From NCBI GenBank assembly GCA_030998015.1, contig JARWMV010000239.1, forward strand, positions 620,001 to 684,000: a DNA stretch of 64,000 bases. Direction: 5' to 3'. The stretch's first letter is position 1, and each line of letters starts with the position of its first letter. This DNA is from Ceratorhiza oryzae-sativae. Lineage: Eukaryota; Basidiomycota; Agaricomycetes; Cantharellales; Ceratobasidiaceae. Made by a program: the position numbers and the translations under genes. Under the pieces are notes generated by a model that was not told where the DNA came from, searched no databases, and saw only the letters and a program-made list of their open reading frames with translations. Positions 12,586-22,258 of this stretch are shown piece by piece.

Positions 12586-13084
12586 GAGGGTGTCATTGAT
12601 TCGGTTTATATTCCAGTGATCTGAAGGCTAATATTACTATTTTGGCATGTTAAGTCTAAGATTTTCTATCCAAAGATTGAGCCCCCCCTGGAATAGTTCT
12701 AGATCATGATGACATTATTTATACGTTTGGCAATATCGCAAATAAATAGCCGTTGACAAACTTCAGCAATGAGATATGAGCGTCAAACGATGACGATTTG
12801 ATAACGCCTCATAATCCTACCAGAATGATCCCTGCTCTCAGCGGTCGATAAGTAGCAAAATGGATAGTAGGTTTGTGTCGGAGCTAAGGCTATTGGTTTT
12901 ATAGGTCTGAACAAGTGGCATTTTATAGTACAGTGCCAGCGCACGGAAGAGTTGTTTAACAGGAACAACATATCAAAGTTTATCTACCGTAATGCAGATC
13001 TACCTCTACCACAATCCAGTTACAAACTATCAGAGCAATGGACGAAAATGTGCTTCTGCCTGTAGATATTTGACACCAAACTTA
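12586..13084. other. Intergenic, duplicated spacer
   Basis: The 3' flank of M43 copy 2. It is recognisably similar to 15431-15877, for example the shared aaataaata motif near 12740 and 15590. I see no gene. Confidence 0.5.
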
Positions 13085-13171
13085 TCACTCGACCGCCACA
13101 TTCTTCAAGTCATCATTCTTGTATAACACCGGAAGATCTGTGCACTTGGTCATATCTGTAGCAATCGTCTG
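13085..13171 (-). pseudogene. Relic of the F-box gene 3' terminal exon
   Basis: Read on the minus strand this encodes TIATDMTKCTDLPVLYKNDD..., parallel to TIAKDMAKCADLPALDSRDD in the last exon of the F-box gene at 15.9-16.0 kb. About half of the changes between the two are at third codon positions, which supports this frame. Upstream exons of the F-box gene are absent here, so it is a 3' fragment carried along by the segmental duplication. Confidence 0.7.
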
Positions 13172-13710
13172 AAAGCTAGGGGTTGTTTGCCGCAGCTTGC
13201 GGAGGCACACAGCCCAGTCTTGCCCGCAGGGTTCGCAGGCGACACTGTGGCGTGACCCGTTTTTTCTCCTTTTAACGCTGTCACAAGCGCCACCACCTCG
13301 CCACCTTCACTCGCCAGCCTGCGCTTGTTCTCTGTGTGCTCGTCTGTCTTTTCCCCACCCGTCATCCTGTTTTCCCTCCATTTCCCCCCACATACACGCA
13401 GCAAATCACTACAACAAGACACGCTGGTGTGTCTAACTACTAACCGCGATTTCCACTCCCAATCCTACGCCCACCCACCATCCCGACTTCCGACTGCAGT
13501 CGCCTGGTAGCCACCCAACCCGCAAGTTCGCTTGTGTCTCGGCGCCTGAGCTCCCCCGTCGCTTTGCTCCGAGTTTCCCATACCTTCCAGTTCGAACGAC
13601 GGCCAGTCGGTTTTCTTTACCTTTCCTAACGCGTCCTGTATGTCCTATTGACCGTGTATATAGCACCTCTAGAATACTTTTATGCACAACATGGCGCGCT
13701 TCCCTTTATG

Positions 13711-13855
13711 TCAAATCCACCCGGATTCGCGCCTCCCCGGAAGCCACACGCGTCCGAAGGTAAGAGCTTATTATGTGTAGAAGTGGGGCAGATATGCATG
13801 TAAAATTAAGACGGGGTGTTATGTTGAGGTTTGCTTGCAGATTCGATGTTTAGGA
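13711..13855 (+). pseudogene. Possible 5' fragment of an unidentified gene
   Basis: After a pyrimidine-rich, promoter-like stretch (13230-13690), an ATG opens MSNPPGFAPPRKPHASE. This ends at a good donor (GTAAGA near 13761). An acceptor (cttgcag) at about 13840 continues in frame with DSMFRK before another donor (GTGAAT). No further coding follows, because the right copy of the segmental duplication starts at about 13973. The pattern suggests the 5' part of a gene cut off by insertion of the duplicated block. I do not recognise the protein. Confidence 0.4.
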
Positions 13856-13972
13856 AGTGAATATATTACTGTGCCTGATACAAGCCTGTTCGTACCACAT
13901 CAAAAGAAGTGCTGGGTAAACCATGTATGTGGCTGGCAAGGGTCCTCAGATGCGCTTGCCGACCCCCACTCC

Positions 13973-16021
13973 ATTTGCCGAATTCCAGTTGAGCACAGCC
14001 AACGTATACTAAATGCACATCCGATCTAAGCCGGCTCGCCAAACAATTTCGATGCATGGCGACATTTCGGAATAGCATGTTATTGGGTAGCAGTTGGCTG
14101 TGCATCATGTTTGAACACCGTCCAATGTACGGCCAATATCGTCAGGTGCGCATATACCCATGAAGGTTCTTGAATGCCATAATACATCCACGCAGTAGCT
14201 CATGGATATATTCTATAACGCGGCCATCTGATGTCTCATAACAACCCCCCGACCATTCTGCTTGCTATGATCTGGTCGCCGTTCATACTCATACTATCAG
14301 TGTTTTGTTCGGCCTCTGGTGCCCTAGGGTTACCCAGTCGAGCTCAGGCAATCGCACAGACGTGTGGCTCAGAGTCGAGGTGTGTAAAACACCCGGAATT
14401 TTCGGATGTGTTTTAAGACCTGCCTATTCCTGTAACATAGCTCGTCATTTGTTCAAGCCGCCGAGTCCCACTTTGCGTCAACACAGCATTGGGTGGGGAG
14501 CGTATTACTTGTGAAGGCCGGATAAAGGTTTATTGGCATGTTATAAGATCCGGAAAGTGTAAGCGACTACCGAGAAAGCTCAAGGCGTCGCATTAACAAG
14601 CATAAATCTGCAGCTCTCGCCGAAGGGAACATACCCGATTCACAGATCAAGGACGCGATAAAGGCTACCAATTCTCACTTCGCCAAAGTTGGCCTGCGTC
14701 TCGAGCTCGCAAGTATAGATCGCACTACCAACAGGTGAGTACTTTGTCGTGTGCTTTAGTGAGCCGTATTGATTAGCTTGCGGGAATATTGTGTACAAAC
14801 GGCAGCACTTGGTTCAATTACGTCGCTCCTCGACTACCCAACAATACCGACATGAAAACCGTGCTTCACAAGGGCGGGGTCACTGATCTAAACGTTTACA
14901 CTGTCGGATTCAAAGGCGGCCCCGGAAGGGGGCTACTTGGTTATGCAACATTTCCGTGGTCTTACAAAGTCAACAAGACAGACGACGGTGTTGTCATTCA
15001 GTATGCGACACTTCCAGGCGGAACTTATCTGGATCACAACCAAGGAAAACTTTGACGCATGAACTCGGTCATTGGCTTGGATTGTATCATACGTTTCAGG
15101 GAAACTCTTGTTCAGGCGATGGAGATTACGTTGATGATACACCGCCAGAAGAAACACCAACGAACGGGTGTCCTGTGGCAAGGACACGTGTCCAGGACAT
15201 GGACCTGATCCGTGAGTAAAATATATGAGTTTAGTATAAAGGTTCAACCGAACATTTTAGAATCCACAACTTCATGGACTATTCTTACGACGCCTGCCTG
15301 TACGAGGTAAGTATAGTTTCAATTATCGAATCTGCCACTATAAAAACGTATACTGCAGTTCACTCCGGGGCAGGTGAAACGTATCGGGCAACAAGCCGCT
15401 TTGTATCGTGGAATTCGGCTACGGCATTGAGAGGATGTGATTGACCCAGCGCGCATTCTGGTGACCATAGGCTAATATCATTGGGTTGACGTGTTACTTC
15501 TAAGTCTTTCTATCGAAGGATTGACCTCCCCCCCCTCGGAATAGTTCGGAGTCATAAGATCATTGTACATTTGACTATATTGTAAATAAATAACTGTTGA
15601 TAAAGCTCGACAGTAAAACACGAGCCGCCAAACGATAGCAGTGTGATAATGGCTTGTAATCCCATCGAAATACTTCTTGCTTTGAGTGGTTAATAAATAA
15701 CAAAATGGCCGCCAGGTCCCCGGCACAACTAGGGCTGTTAATTTCATGCGCTCGTGCCGGTGGCAAGGAATTTTATAGTGCGATTCCAGCGAACAGGAAT
15801 GTCATTTAGCAGAATAACGGATCAAATTATTATCTGCCCTCGAGCGGATCTACCCCTGCTACGCCGGGTTACAAATATCAGAACAACGGATGAAAAAGTG
15901 CTTCAGTCCATAGGTATTTGAGATCAAAATTATTGTTTGCCGCCACATTGTTCAAGTCATCGCGGCTGTCTAACGCAGGGAGATCTGCGCATTTGGCCAT
16001 ATCTTTAGCAATTGTCTGAAA
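13973..16021 (+). repeat. Segmental duplication, right copy
   Basis: Counterpart of 11125-13171. It starts at gccgaattccagttgagc and ends within the last exon of the F-box gene (gcaattgtctgaaag). It carries M43 copy 3. Because the F-box gene continues intact beyond the right edge, this is likely the parental location and the left copy the derivative, though direction is inference. Confidence 0.8.
14267..15430 (+). CDS. Secreted M43 metalloprotease, copy 3 (three frame breaks as sequenced)
   Basis: Same structure as copy 2: signal peptide [18 protein letters not shown], first intron from the GAG|GTGTGT donor, identical positions of all later introns, zinc site [15 protein letters not shown], and Met-turn exon [11 protein letters not shown]. 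Against copy 2 it lacks one base in exon 2 (about 14480-14501), one A at 15046-15049 and one G at 15177-15178. Each breaks the frame. Two of the three are in homopolymers. It could be a true pseudogene, but the conserved catalytic exon and splice sites, and similar breaks in other genes of this window, favour sequence error. Confidence 0.75.
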
Positions 16022-17563
16022 GCAAGTGCGCTGTTAGGGTACCGAAACCAGTATTAAGTGCAAGAAAGCACAACCTTTTGGTGACATCATACTTTTCAAC
16101 GAGATGGCTGTTGACATGTCTGCGGTACGTCGTGATATCGATAAATATTGGATCCAGCCTCGTGAGGCTTGGGTGAAACTCGTTGGATGTGAGTATCCTG
16201 AGCCTGAGATATCGTAAGCGGGGGAGATGAAGAGCAATGTTTTGAACGTCAAAGATTCCGAGATCGCGGTTATGTATGAGCAGCTCCTCGGTGCTAGGTA
16301 TCCCTTTCAACAGGGATTGAATATCCCAGTTTGTTCCTGACCAGAGATTGCAACGGACTTTGCGCAGAGGAATGAATTGCAGCGGGTTTAAAGCTCCTGG
16401 GATATCCCCAATACCCATAAAAAGAGAAGATGCGAGCTGTTGAAGGCACAAAGCGTGTCTGGGTAATGCCTGAAAACAGGAAGCCACGAGCTCTGGGTGG
16501 TAGCTCCTCATACGATATCGCGAATTTTGGATGCTGATACTAGTGAGGTACCGTACAATGACGGCGGTGTTGAGTACGTTGCGAACGGTTACCAAATTCA
16601 CCGAGTACATCCGCAAGTTTCGGAGGCCGGGAAAAAGCCCATTGGGCAGATCCTTGCTCTGTATTTCTATTTCAGCCCCCGACTTCTGGCATTCTCTTAT
16701 CTCAAGAAATTCAGCTGTGGAAGATTCCCAAGAGCCACCAAGCTGTTGTGAAGCAGTATGTTTGTGCTCGTCGTTAGACGACGTAGCTCGCCAAAATAAG
16801 GCTCCCGCCTATCCAAAGACGTGCATTGGAGTGAAGCGAGGCAATCCATGAGTGGCAAACTGCTTTCGCTGGTCGTTATATGGAGTGACTCAAGTTTAGG
16901 GCACGACTTAGCAATGCTGGCTACAAAACTATCCAAAGCTTCTGTATGAATCTGGTAGAGGTTGTAATAGAGAGAAGTGTCGCAAGTTCGTATTTCCGTT
17001 ACCGAAGAATGTAGGAACAAGGAGACCCAGAACTGGGTTGAGGGCTGATCAATATTATGGGGCCTCGCACAGATGATAGATCTAATGTTCGGTAAAAGAG
17101 GTCGCCTCTGTCGCGCAGCGCGACTCAAGATGTTTGAGAAATGTACAATTTCAGTCGCGGGAAGCCGGCGAATGGAGAAGAAATCCAGGCGCTTAATCAG
17201 AGGTGCATAGACGTCAAATCGGTCTAATGTCACTGTTGACTCGTCTTCGAAGTTGGGGCACTGATTAGAAGTAGGAACACAGTCGACAGTACTACTAGAG
17301 CTATCGGGGTTCACCTCTAGAGTGGATCGGTGCACAGATTCAGGACCCGAATGGCACTCTGGAATCAAGTGGACTAGTCGACGTATATCGGTGGCTTTTT
17401 CCCAAATCAAAGGCGTTACGTTCGCAAAAAAACGATGGTTAATTCGGGCCAAGATGGGGAGTTGGGTTCGCGTGACGTGTTCAGCAATAAGCCGGGTGAG
17501 CTCTGGTGTATACAATACAGACAATACAGGTGATTTTATTGTCTGGATGAAGTATTCGTTCAT
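15878..17563 (-). CDS. F-box-like / leucine-rich protein
   Basis: The start is Met 17563 (MNEYFIQTIKSPVLSVLY). The N-terminal ~50 residues, TPELTRLIAEHV...LPILARINHRFFANVTPLIW, have the pattern of the degenerate F-box in large Agaricomycete families, followed by leucine-rich repeat-like helices (PKLESLHI, PQLNFL, PRLRYLRLRIL). The frame changes near 16700 (LNFL to EIREC) and again at the A run near 16076-16079. Both are repaired by one extra base. A 59-nt intron at 16016-16074 then joins the last exon TIAKDMAKCADLPALDSRDD...EALFHPLF. Such proteins are presumed substrate receptors of SCF ubiquitin ligases; the target is unknown. Confidence 0.7.
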
Positions 17564-17847
17564 TTTAGTGCAGCTCGAAGCCCAGGGTTTCTGTCTATTC
17601 GCAGTTAACGAGAAGTAGCTGAGTGACCTGCTCGGCCAAAACGCGAATATGTAGCAGCGCGTAGTAACGCTACAAGGTGTTTTCGCGCGCTTACTAAACC
17701 CCGGCACGTGCTACTTCGGCGTTTGCCCGAGTATCGTGGCTGACCGGCGCTTAATGTAACCATTCATGCGCATACGTAATGGTGGCTGTGTAAATCCTTC
17801 CCCGCATCTCTGAAAACCACCAGCACCGTCCTCATCTTGTACACACT

Positions 17848-18494
17848 ATGTGTAAGTTGAAAATTTAACGCAAATCGATTGGAATTTAACCCACCATCGT
17901 TTCCAAAGCTGCCGTGATTGATGCAGGTAGCTATGTCCAATCCGATTCCACCACAATAACTCCTATTCATGACCATCATTTGGCTTGTCAGTCAAGTCTG
18001 TTATTCCAGGAGTAGAGAGCAAGAATGAAGAGACACTGGTGGCCGAGAGCAAGCCCGATGAGACGCCCCTCTCGCCCACCACCGCCGAGGCCAAGCTCAA
18101 GGTCAGTTGGTACACCATGGCCACAAGATGAGCTCACAACGACGACAATGAGTCTATAGCTCGAGAAGAGTCTAAAGGAACGCCCAGAGAAAAGAAAGAC
18201 CTAGTTGATCGTAACATCCTCAAAGGTACGTGCTCCGTTTCTCTTGTCAAGGTGCTGATCGTTTCACTTGTTTGGTCTACATAATAGACTCGACAGTAGC
18301 ACCAGCCCTCCAAGCTGCCCAAGAACGTCTTCAACGAGCTCAGCTAGAGAACAAGCTGGAGCATGCATTGCAGGCGCGCCCTAAGCCCGAGGAGCTCGTG
18401 AAAGAGGGTATTTTGAACAGTATGTGATTTATTACTAGATCACAAAGGAAAGCTAATTCCGTTTGCGACAGAGGATGAAGTTCCAGCTCAGTAG
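17848..18494 (+). CDS. Small RPEL-repeat protein
   Basis: Six exons: 17848-17851 (only ATGT), 17909-17926 (18 nt), 17992-18101, 18160-18225, 18288-18419 and 18472-18494. Together they start MSAVIDAVKSVIPGVESKNE. Two RPEL motifs are visible: LEKSLKERPE...DLVDRNILK and LEHALQARPKPEELVKEGIL. RPEL motifs bind G-actin in animal MRTF/Phactr proteins; short fungal RPEL proteins of about 110 residues are known but their role is unclear. A one-base loss in the A run at 18190-18193 breaks the first motif in the deposited sequence and would cause an early stop. Identification rests on the motif and clean splice sites. Confidence 0.75.
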
Positions 18495-18735
18495 TTTTGT
18501 AATTATGGCAAGGAGGATCAAATGTCAATTACGGGTGCGATGAGTTACTATATAAGTGAATTCACAACTTTTGCCATGCGACCCGGAATCGAATAGTAAA
18601 TGAACAGGGGTGACGAATGCCCATCTAAATATAAACTATTTAAAAACCCAAGCCTACAGTCAGCATAGTTAACACTTGGGTGAATATCAATGGACTTGCA
18701 TGAAATAGATGTCGTTTTGGTTCCATATCTTAATC

Positions 18736-19410
18736 TTAGTCTCCTCGCTCCCTGTCTCTAAAATCCTTCACCCGCTGCCTATAGTGATCTGCCGCTCGCT
18801 TCGCTCCGCCAGGACCAGCCCATCCACGTTGCCTCATCCACCCTACGAGCCTCGGGGTCAATGCGGCAGTCAGTCCAACTCGGACCGGCAAGAACAACGT
18901 CTTGTGTACCGTCCATGCTAACAGAATCATGGCATATAGACTCCCATCGCTACTGCTCGCTCGATCCCGACCAACGTCTTCGGGCCCCTCCGCCTGGGAC
19001 CATGGCAACTCGGGAATATAGTCAGCGATGTATGCTTTGGCCGATGCCGTAAAGCGAGCGACGTGTGCGGCGCCGATGAACTGGATGAGGCCAAAGGCAA
19101 AGGTGAAATCGACGGCTCCGATGATGAGATAGACCCCTAGGGCGTGCCACCCGTAGGCCTTCATTAGGTATTTCAATCGGGCCGAGAACGATTGGTTCTC
19201 TGTTGCGCTCGGCGAAGCATTGCGTCGGGGAGAGGTGCCCGAAAAGGATCGGCTGGTGAGTCGAATAGAAGGGCGCGAGGGGCGAGAAAATGATGTATTT
19301 ATTCCGCGAGAGGGTGGTTTTGTGAGCTGTCTGCCAGACAACGGGAGAACTGGGAGGCGAGTTGCGAAAGATCTCAGGAACGGTATGCGTGTGAGACGAG
19401 CCGCAGACAT
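18736..19410 (-). CDS. DUF1279 / FAM210-like mitochondrial protein
   Basis: Single-exon gene of 224 residues. The N-terminus (MSAARLTRIPFLRSFATRL...) is rich in Arg/Ser and lacks acidic residues, so it is a mitochondrial presequence. The DUF1279 core is LKYLMKAYGWHALGVYLIIG with a following hydrophobic segment AVDFTFAFGLIQFIGA. A second hydrophobic stretch is SLYAMILLAWTVHKTLFLPVRVG-like, then LVGWMRQRGW. A basic/coiled C-terminus (DHYRQRVKDFRDRERGD) follows. Family members (yeast Nat2, animal FAM210) are mitochondrial inner-membrane proteins. It is transcribed divergently from the next gene. Confidence 0.88.
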   Translation of the reverse strand: MSAARLTRIPFLRSFATRLPVLPLSGRQLTKPPSRGINTSFSRPSRPSIRLTSRSFSGTSPRRNASPSATENQSFSARLKYLMKAYGWHALGVYLIIGAVDFTFAFGLIQFIGAAHVARFTASAKAYIADYIPELPWSQAEGPEDVGRDRASSSDGSLYAMILLAWTVHKTLFLPVRVGLTAALTPRLVGWMRQRGWAGPGGAKRAADHYRQRVKDFRDRERGD

Positions 19411-19627
19411 GGCGGGAGGAAGAAAGAGACGAGAGGTAGATAGCTGAAGAACAATGAGCGCTTTAAGTACGCTGGAGCTAGGATGGACTCACTCGGGGTG
19501 CCGTTGAGGTCGAAAGTAGACGCGTTGTCATCGGCACGGAATTCCCTGGTTTCTCCACACGAGGTGACGTAATCATGGCGCTTACGGGCCTGCCCCTGTC
19601 GACAAGACCTTCACACACCGTTGAGCC
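19411..19627. promoter_or_regulatory. Bidirectional promoter between two mitochondrial-protein genes
   Basis: Only 217 bases separate the two start codons. Both products have mitochondrial presequences, so shared control is plausible. No TATA box is obvious. Confidence 0.5.
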
Positions 19628-20213
19628 ATGTTGCTGCGTGCTTGCTCGCGTGCTTTGCCTCGGGCTGGCATAGCACCTGCTTCTGGGAGCTCCTTCGCCC
19701 AAGCTAGGTTCGCCTCTTCGGAAGCCGACCATGACCATCACGATAGTCACGGAGAGCAGGACGTTTATCCTCCAGAAGGTCGGTTGTTCATCTTGCAATT
19801 CGACTTGAAATGCTCACTAACATCTAAAATGCAATAGGCTTCTCCTTTGCATTTTGGCGTAGAACTCTCATAGTCGTCGGAGGGGCTGCAGCGTTTTACC
19901 AATTCGCCCCTACAGCAGATAACGTCAACGCTCTCACCCAAGCTCTGACCATCTCCCCCGAGCGAACAAAGAAATTCAGCGATCAACATCTGGTACTAGC
20001 TAGAGAGCAGGCCAATGCTCGTATTCTAACCGACGGCGCGACAATGCCCAAGATGCGGAGATTGCAGAATCCGACGTAAGTGATTGGTTGATTTTCTGGA
20101 GGATTCATCTAGATTTTCCGCGTAGGATATTTGAACAGGCTAGCCCTCACTGCTTGCCTGTGGGTCGAACGGCAGATTTGTCGGATCTAAAAGTTAAGCC
20201 AGAGGGGGCGTGA
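19628..20213 (+). CDS. Small predicted mitochondrial inner-membrane protein
   Basis: Exons are 19628-19778, 19838-20075 and 20127-20213. The start MLLRACSRALPRAGIAPASG is a mitochondrial presequence. A His/Asp-rich linker (DHDHHDSHGEQD) and one membrane segment (FWRRTLIVVGGAAAFYQFAP) follow, then a soluble tail ending SDLKVKPEGA. Length (about 158 aa), single membrane pass and the ER-E-x2-ANA tail resemble accessory subunits of respiratory complex I in fungi, but I cannot assign a specific subunit. Confidence 0.65.
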
Positions 20214-20913
20214 TGAGGCTGGGTATCGGGAGTTGGTCATCGCATTTGTTGATTCGCCCCACCAATGCAACACGTTCTAGTTGAAACCACCTGTTCGGTC
20301 TTTGTCATGCCGTCCTTCAAGAAAGTGTGTTGGATAGCTGGTTCCTCCTAGAGAAAGCAAGGAGGCTGGTGCCTTGGTATCGCTCCCATATCCATATTGA
20401 AAATCAAAAGTTTACAGCCATGCTACGTACGTCGTCGCTCTTCTTGGAATTCGATTGATATAGGCTACACCGAGAGATATGGGCGATCATCATCGGAAAC
20501 AGGGCTAGTAATGGGGTGGCTATGATGATACATCAAATATAGTAATCCAGTGAGTACCACGAGTCACCGCACTTTTGTTATCCAAGCCCTTCTCGGCAGA
20601 ATCATTCAGACTATGGGGCGGTGGATGATATCATCGTCCGAACCCGCCCAAACGCAGCCACTTTGCCCAGAAACTTGACGCAAAAACATGGTCGCATCGA
20701 TAAAATTTTGCTTCCGCGCCGGAAAGAGTGTGGATATAAAACCAAGTCGAGCTCCTCAGACGACCGCTCGTACCCCACACTCTTATGCATCCCGCGCACA
20801 GCGCACCCCTCCTGTTTCTCTGCCTGGCCATCAAGGAGAGCTACCAATAGGGCCTTTGACTCGTCTGCTTTGCTCGTTCCTGACCTGAAAACTCAACAAA
20901 CGCTATTACTAGA
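20214..20913. other. Intergenic region upstream of the decarboxylase
   Basis: These 700 bases hold the 3' flank of the preceding gene and the promoter/5' leader of the decarboxylase. Overlapping open frames at 20611-20888 have no domain support. Confidence 0.45.
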
Positions 20914-22258
20914 ATGTCTGAGCCCCATGTCGAATTGCTCTCTGAAACGCCCATCGATGATCCCGAGTCGCTAAACGTCTCGCCGTTTGAAGGGCCCGAA
21001 AAACTTCTCGAGATTTGGTTCACAGAGTCGGCCGAAGCGGTCGAAATCGAGCGTGATGGCCGCAAAGGTTTGCGGGTTGTCCCTCGTGCCGTGTGGGAGG
21101 AGATGCTGGATATTGTCAAGTGCAAGGTGCTGAGCGTGATCGAAGGACGCGAGATGGACGCATATCTTCTCAGGTGCGCCTTCACCGTTGTCTTGTCGGA
21201 TGACGCTGATTTCAGTCCTACATATCCTATCCTAGCGAATCATCCTTTTTCGTTTCTCCCCATCGTCTGATCCTCAAAACGTGTGGAACAACCCTCAACC
21301 TATACGGCCTTCCTCGGATCCTAGATATCGCGGCCGAACACTGCAATATGCGCACCGTACACCGATGCTTCTATTCACGCAAGAGCTTCATGTTTCCTGA
21401 GCGCCAGCTCGGACCTCATCGCGAGTGGGTGACCGAGGTCGGGTATCTCGATGATTTGTTCAAAGGACGACCGGGTCTAGGGCTCGGTGCTGGTGCGGGG
21501 TACACAGTCGGCAAAGTCAACGGCGACCACTGGCTTTTGTACGTCATCGGCCCTGATGAGGGGGATTATTCGGACCGCGGGAGTGTTCAGGAAGAACAGT
21601 GCTCGGCAAAGCGCCGTCCCCGCCAGACTATACGGTCGAGATTCTGATGTCCAGGCTTGGGGCTCCTGCCCGTCGGCCGTTCTTTTATCCCCAGGAAGGA
21701 GGCAAGGCGGATGACATTGCGCATTTAACCCCACACGAACGAGGTTCTGCGACATCTGATCAAATCGGGATTAGCGACATCTTACCCAAGGGTGCCACGA
21801 CGCTCGATAGTTTTGCGTTTGAGCCGTGCGGGTACAGTGCCAATGCGCTCATTCATCACGATGCGGGCGAGGGATACTATACCATCCATGTCACGCCTGA
21901 GGAAGGATGGAGCTATGCGTCGTTCGAGTGCAACGTTCCTCTTGAATCTGGCCTTGATCCTAGCAAAGGCGAGGATGGCACCAAGGACAAGATGCCAACA
22001 TTGCTCCAGGTCATCCAGCGCGTTACGGCCATCTTCCAGCCTGGGCATCTCTCCGTGACGCTCTTCGTCTCATCCGAGGGCGAAGACGACCCTAACCGGA
22101 CAAGCCCTATCGAGACTGCCCAGCGAGTCTTTGCGCATGCATTGGTGCCCGGAGGGTATCATCGTACCGACAAGATCAACTATGAGTTTGGGGGATACGA
22201 TTTGGCGTTTGCGAGCTACGAAAAGAAGCACAAGGGAGAAAACGGACATGTGCACTAA
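20914..22258 (+). CDS. SPE2: S-adenosylmethionine decarboxylase proenzyme
   Basis: Makes decarboxylated AdoMet, the aminopropyl donor for spermidine and spermine. The enzyme cleaves itself to form a pyruvoyl cofactor at the Glu-Ser bond in LLSESSFFVSPHRLILKTCG. This is assembled across an intron (donor GTGCGC after ...AYLLS; acceptor before CGAATCATCC). N-terminal FEGPEKLLEIWF, core CNMRTVHRCFYSRKSFMFPE, GYTVGKVNGDHWLLY, DYTVEILMSRL and C-terminal GYYTIHVTPEEGWSYASFE are family hallmarks. The frame changes once between WLLYVIG and DYTVEIL. One extra G in the run 21560-21564 restores it. Loss of this enzyme would cause spermidine auxotrophy, so a real frameshift is unlikely. Confidence 0.93.

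Larger units (their letters stand above)
11125..13171 (+). repeat. Segmental duplication, left copy
   Basis: A block starting near the string gccgaattcaagttgagc and ending near gcaatcgtctgaaag recurs about 2.85 kb downstream. It contains promoter, complete M43 gene, 3' flank and the 3' end of an F-box gene in opposite orientation. Similarity is patchy in the flanks and very high inside the M43 gene. Confidence 0.8.

Noticed and set aside
8919..15430. Calling M43 copies 1 and 3 pseudogenes
   Set aside because: Each break is a single-base loss next to intact catalytic and splice signals, and the same type of break hits housekeeping genes.
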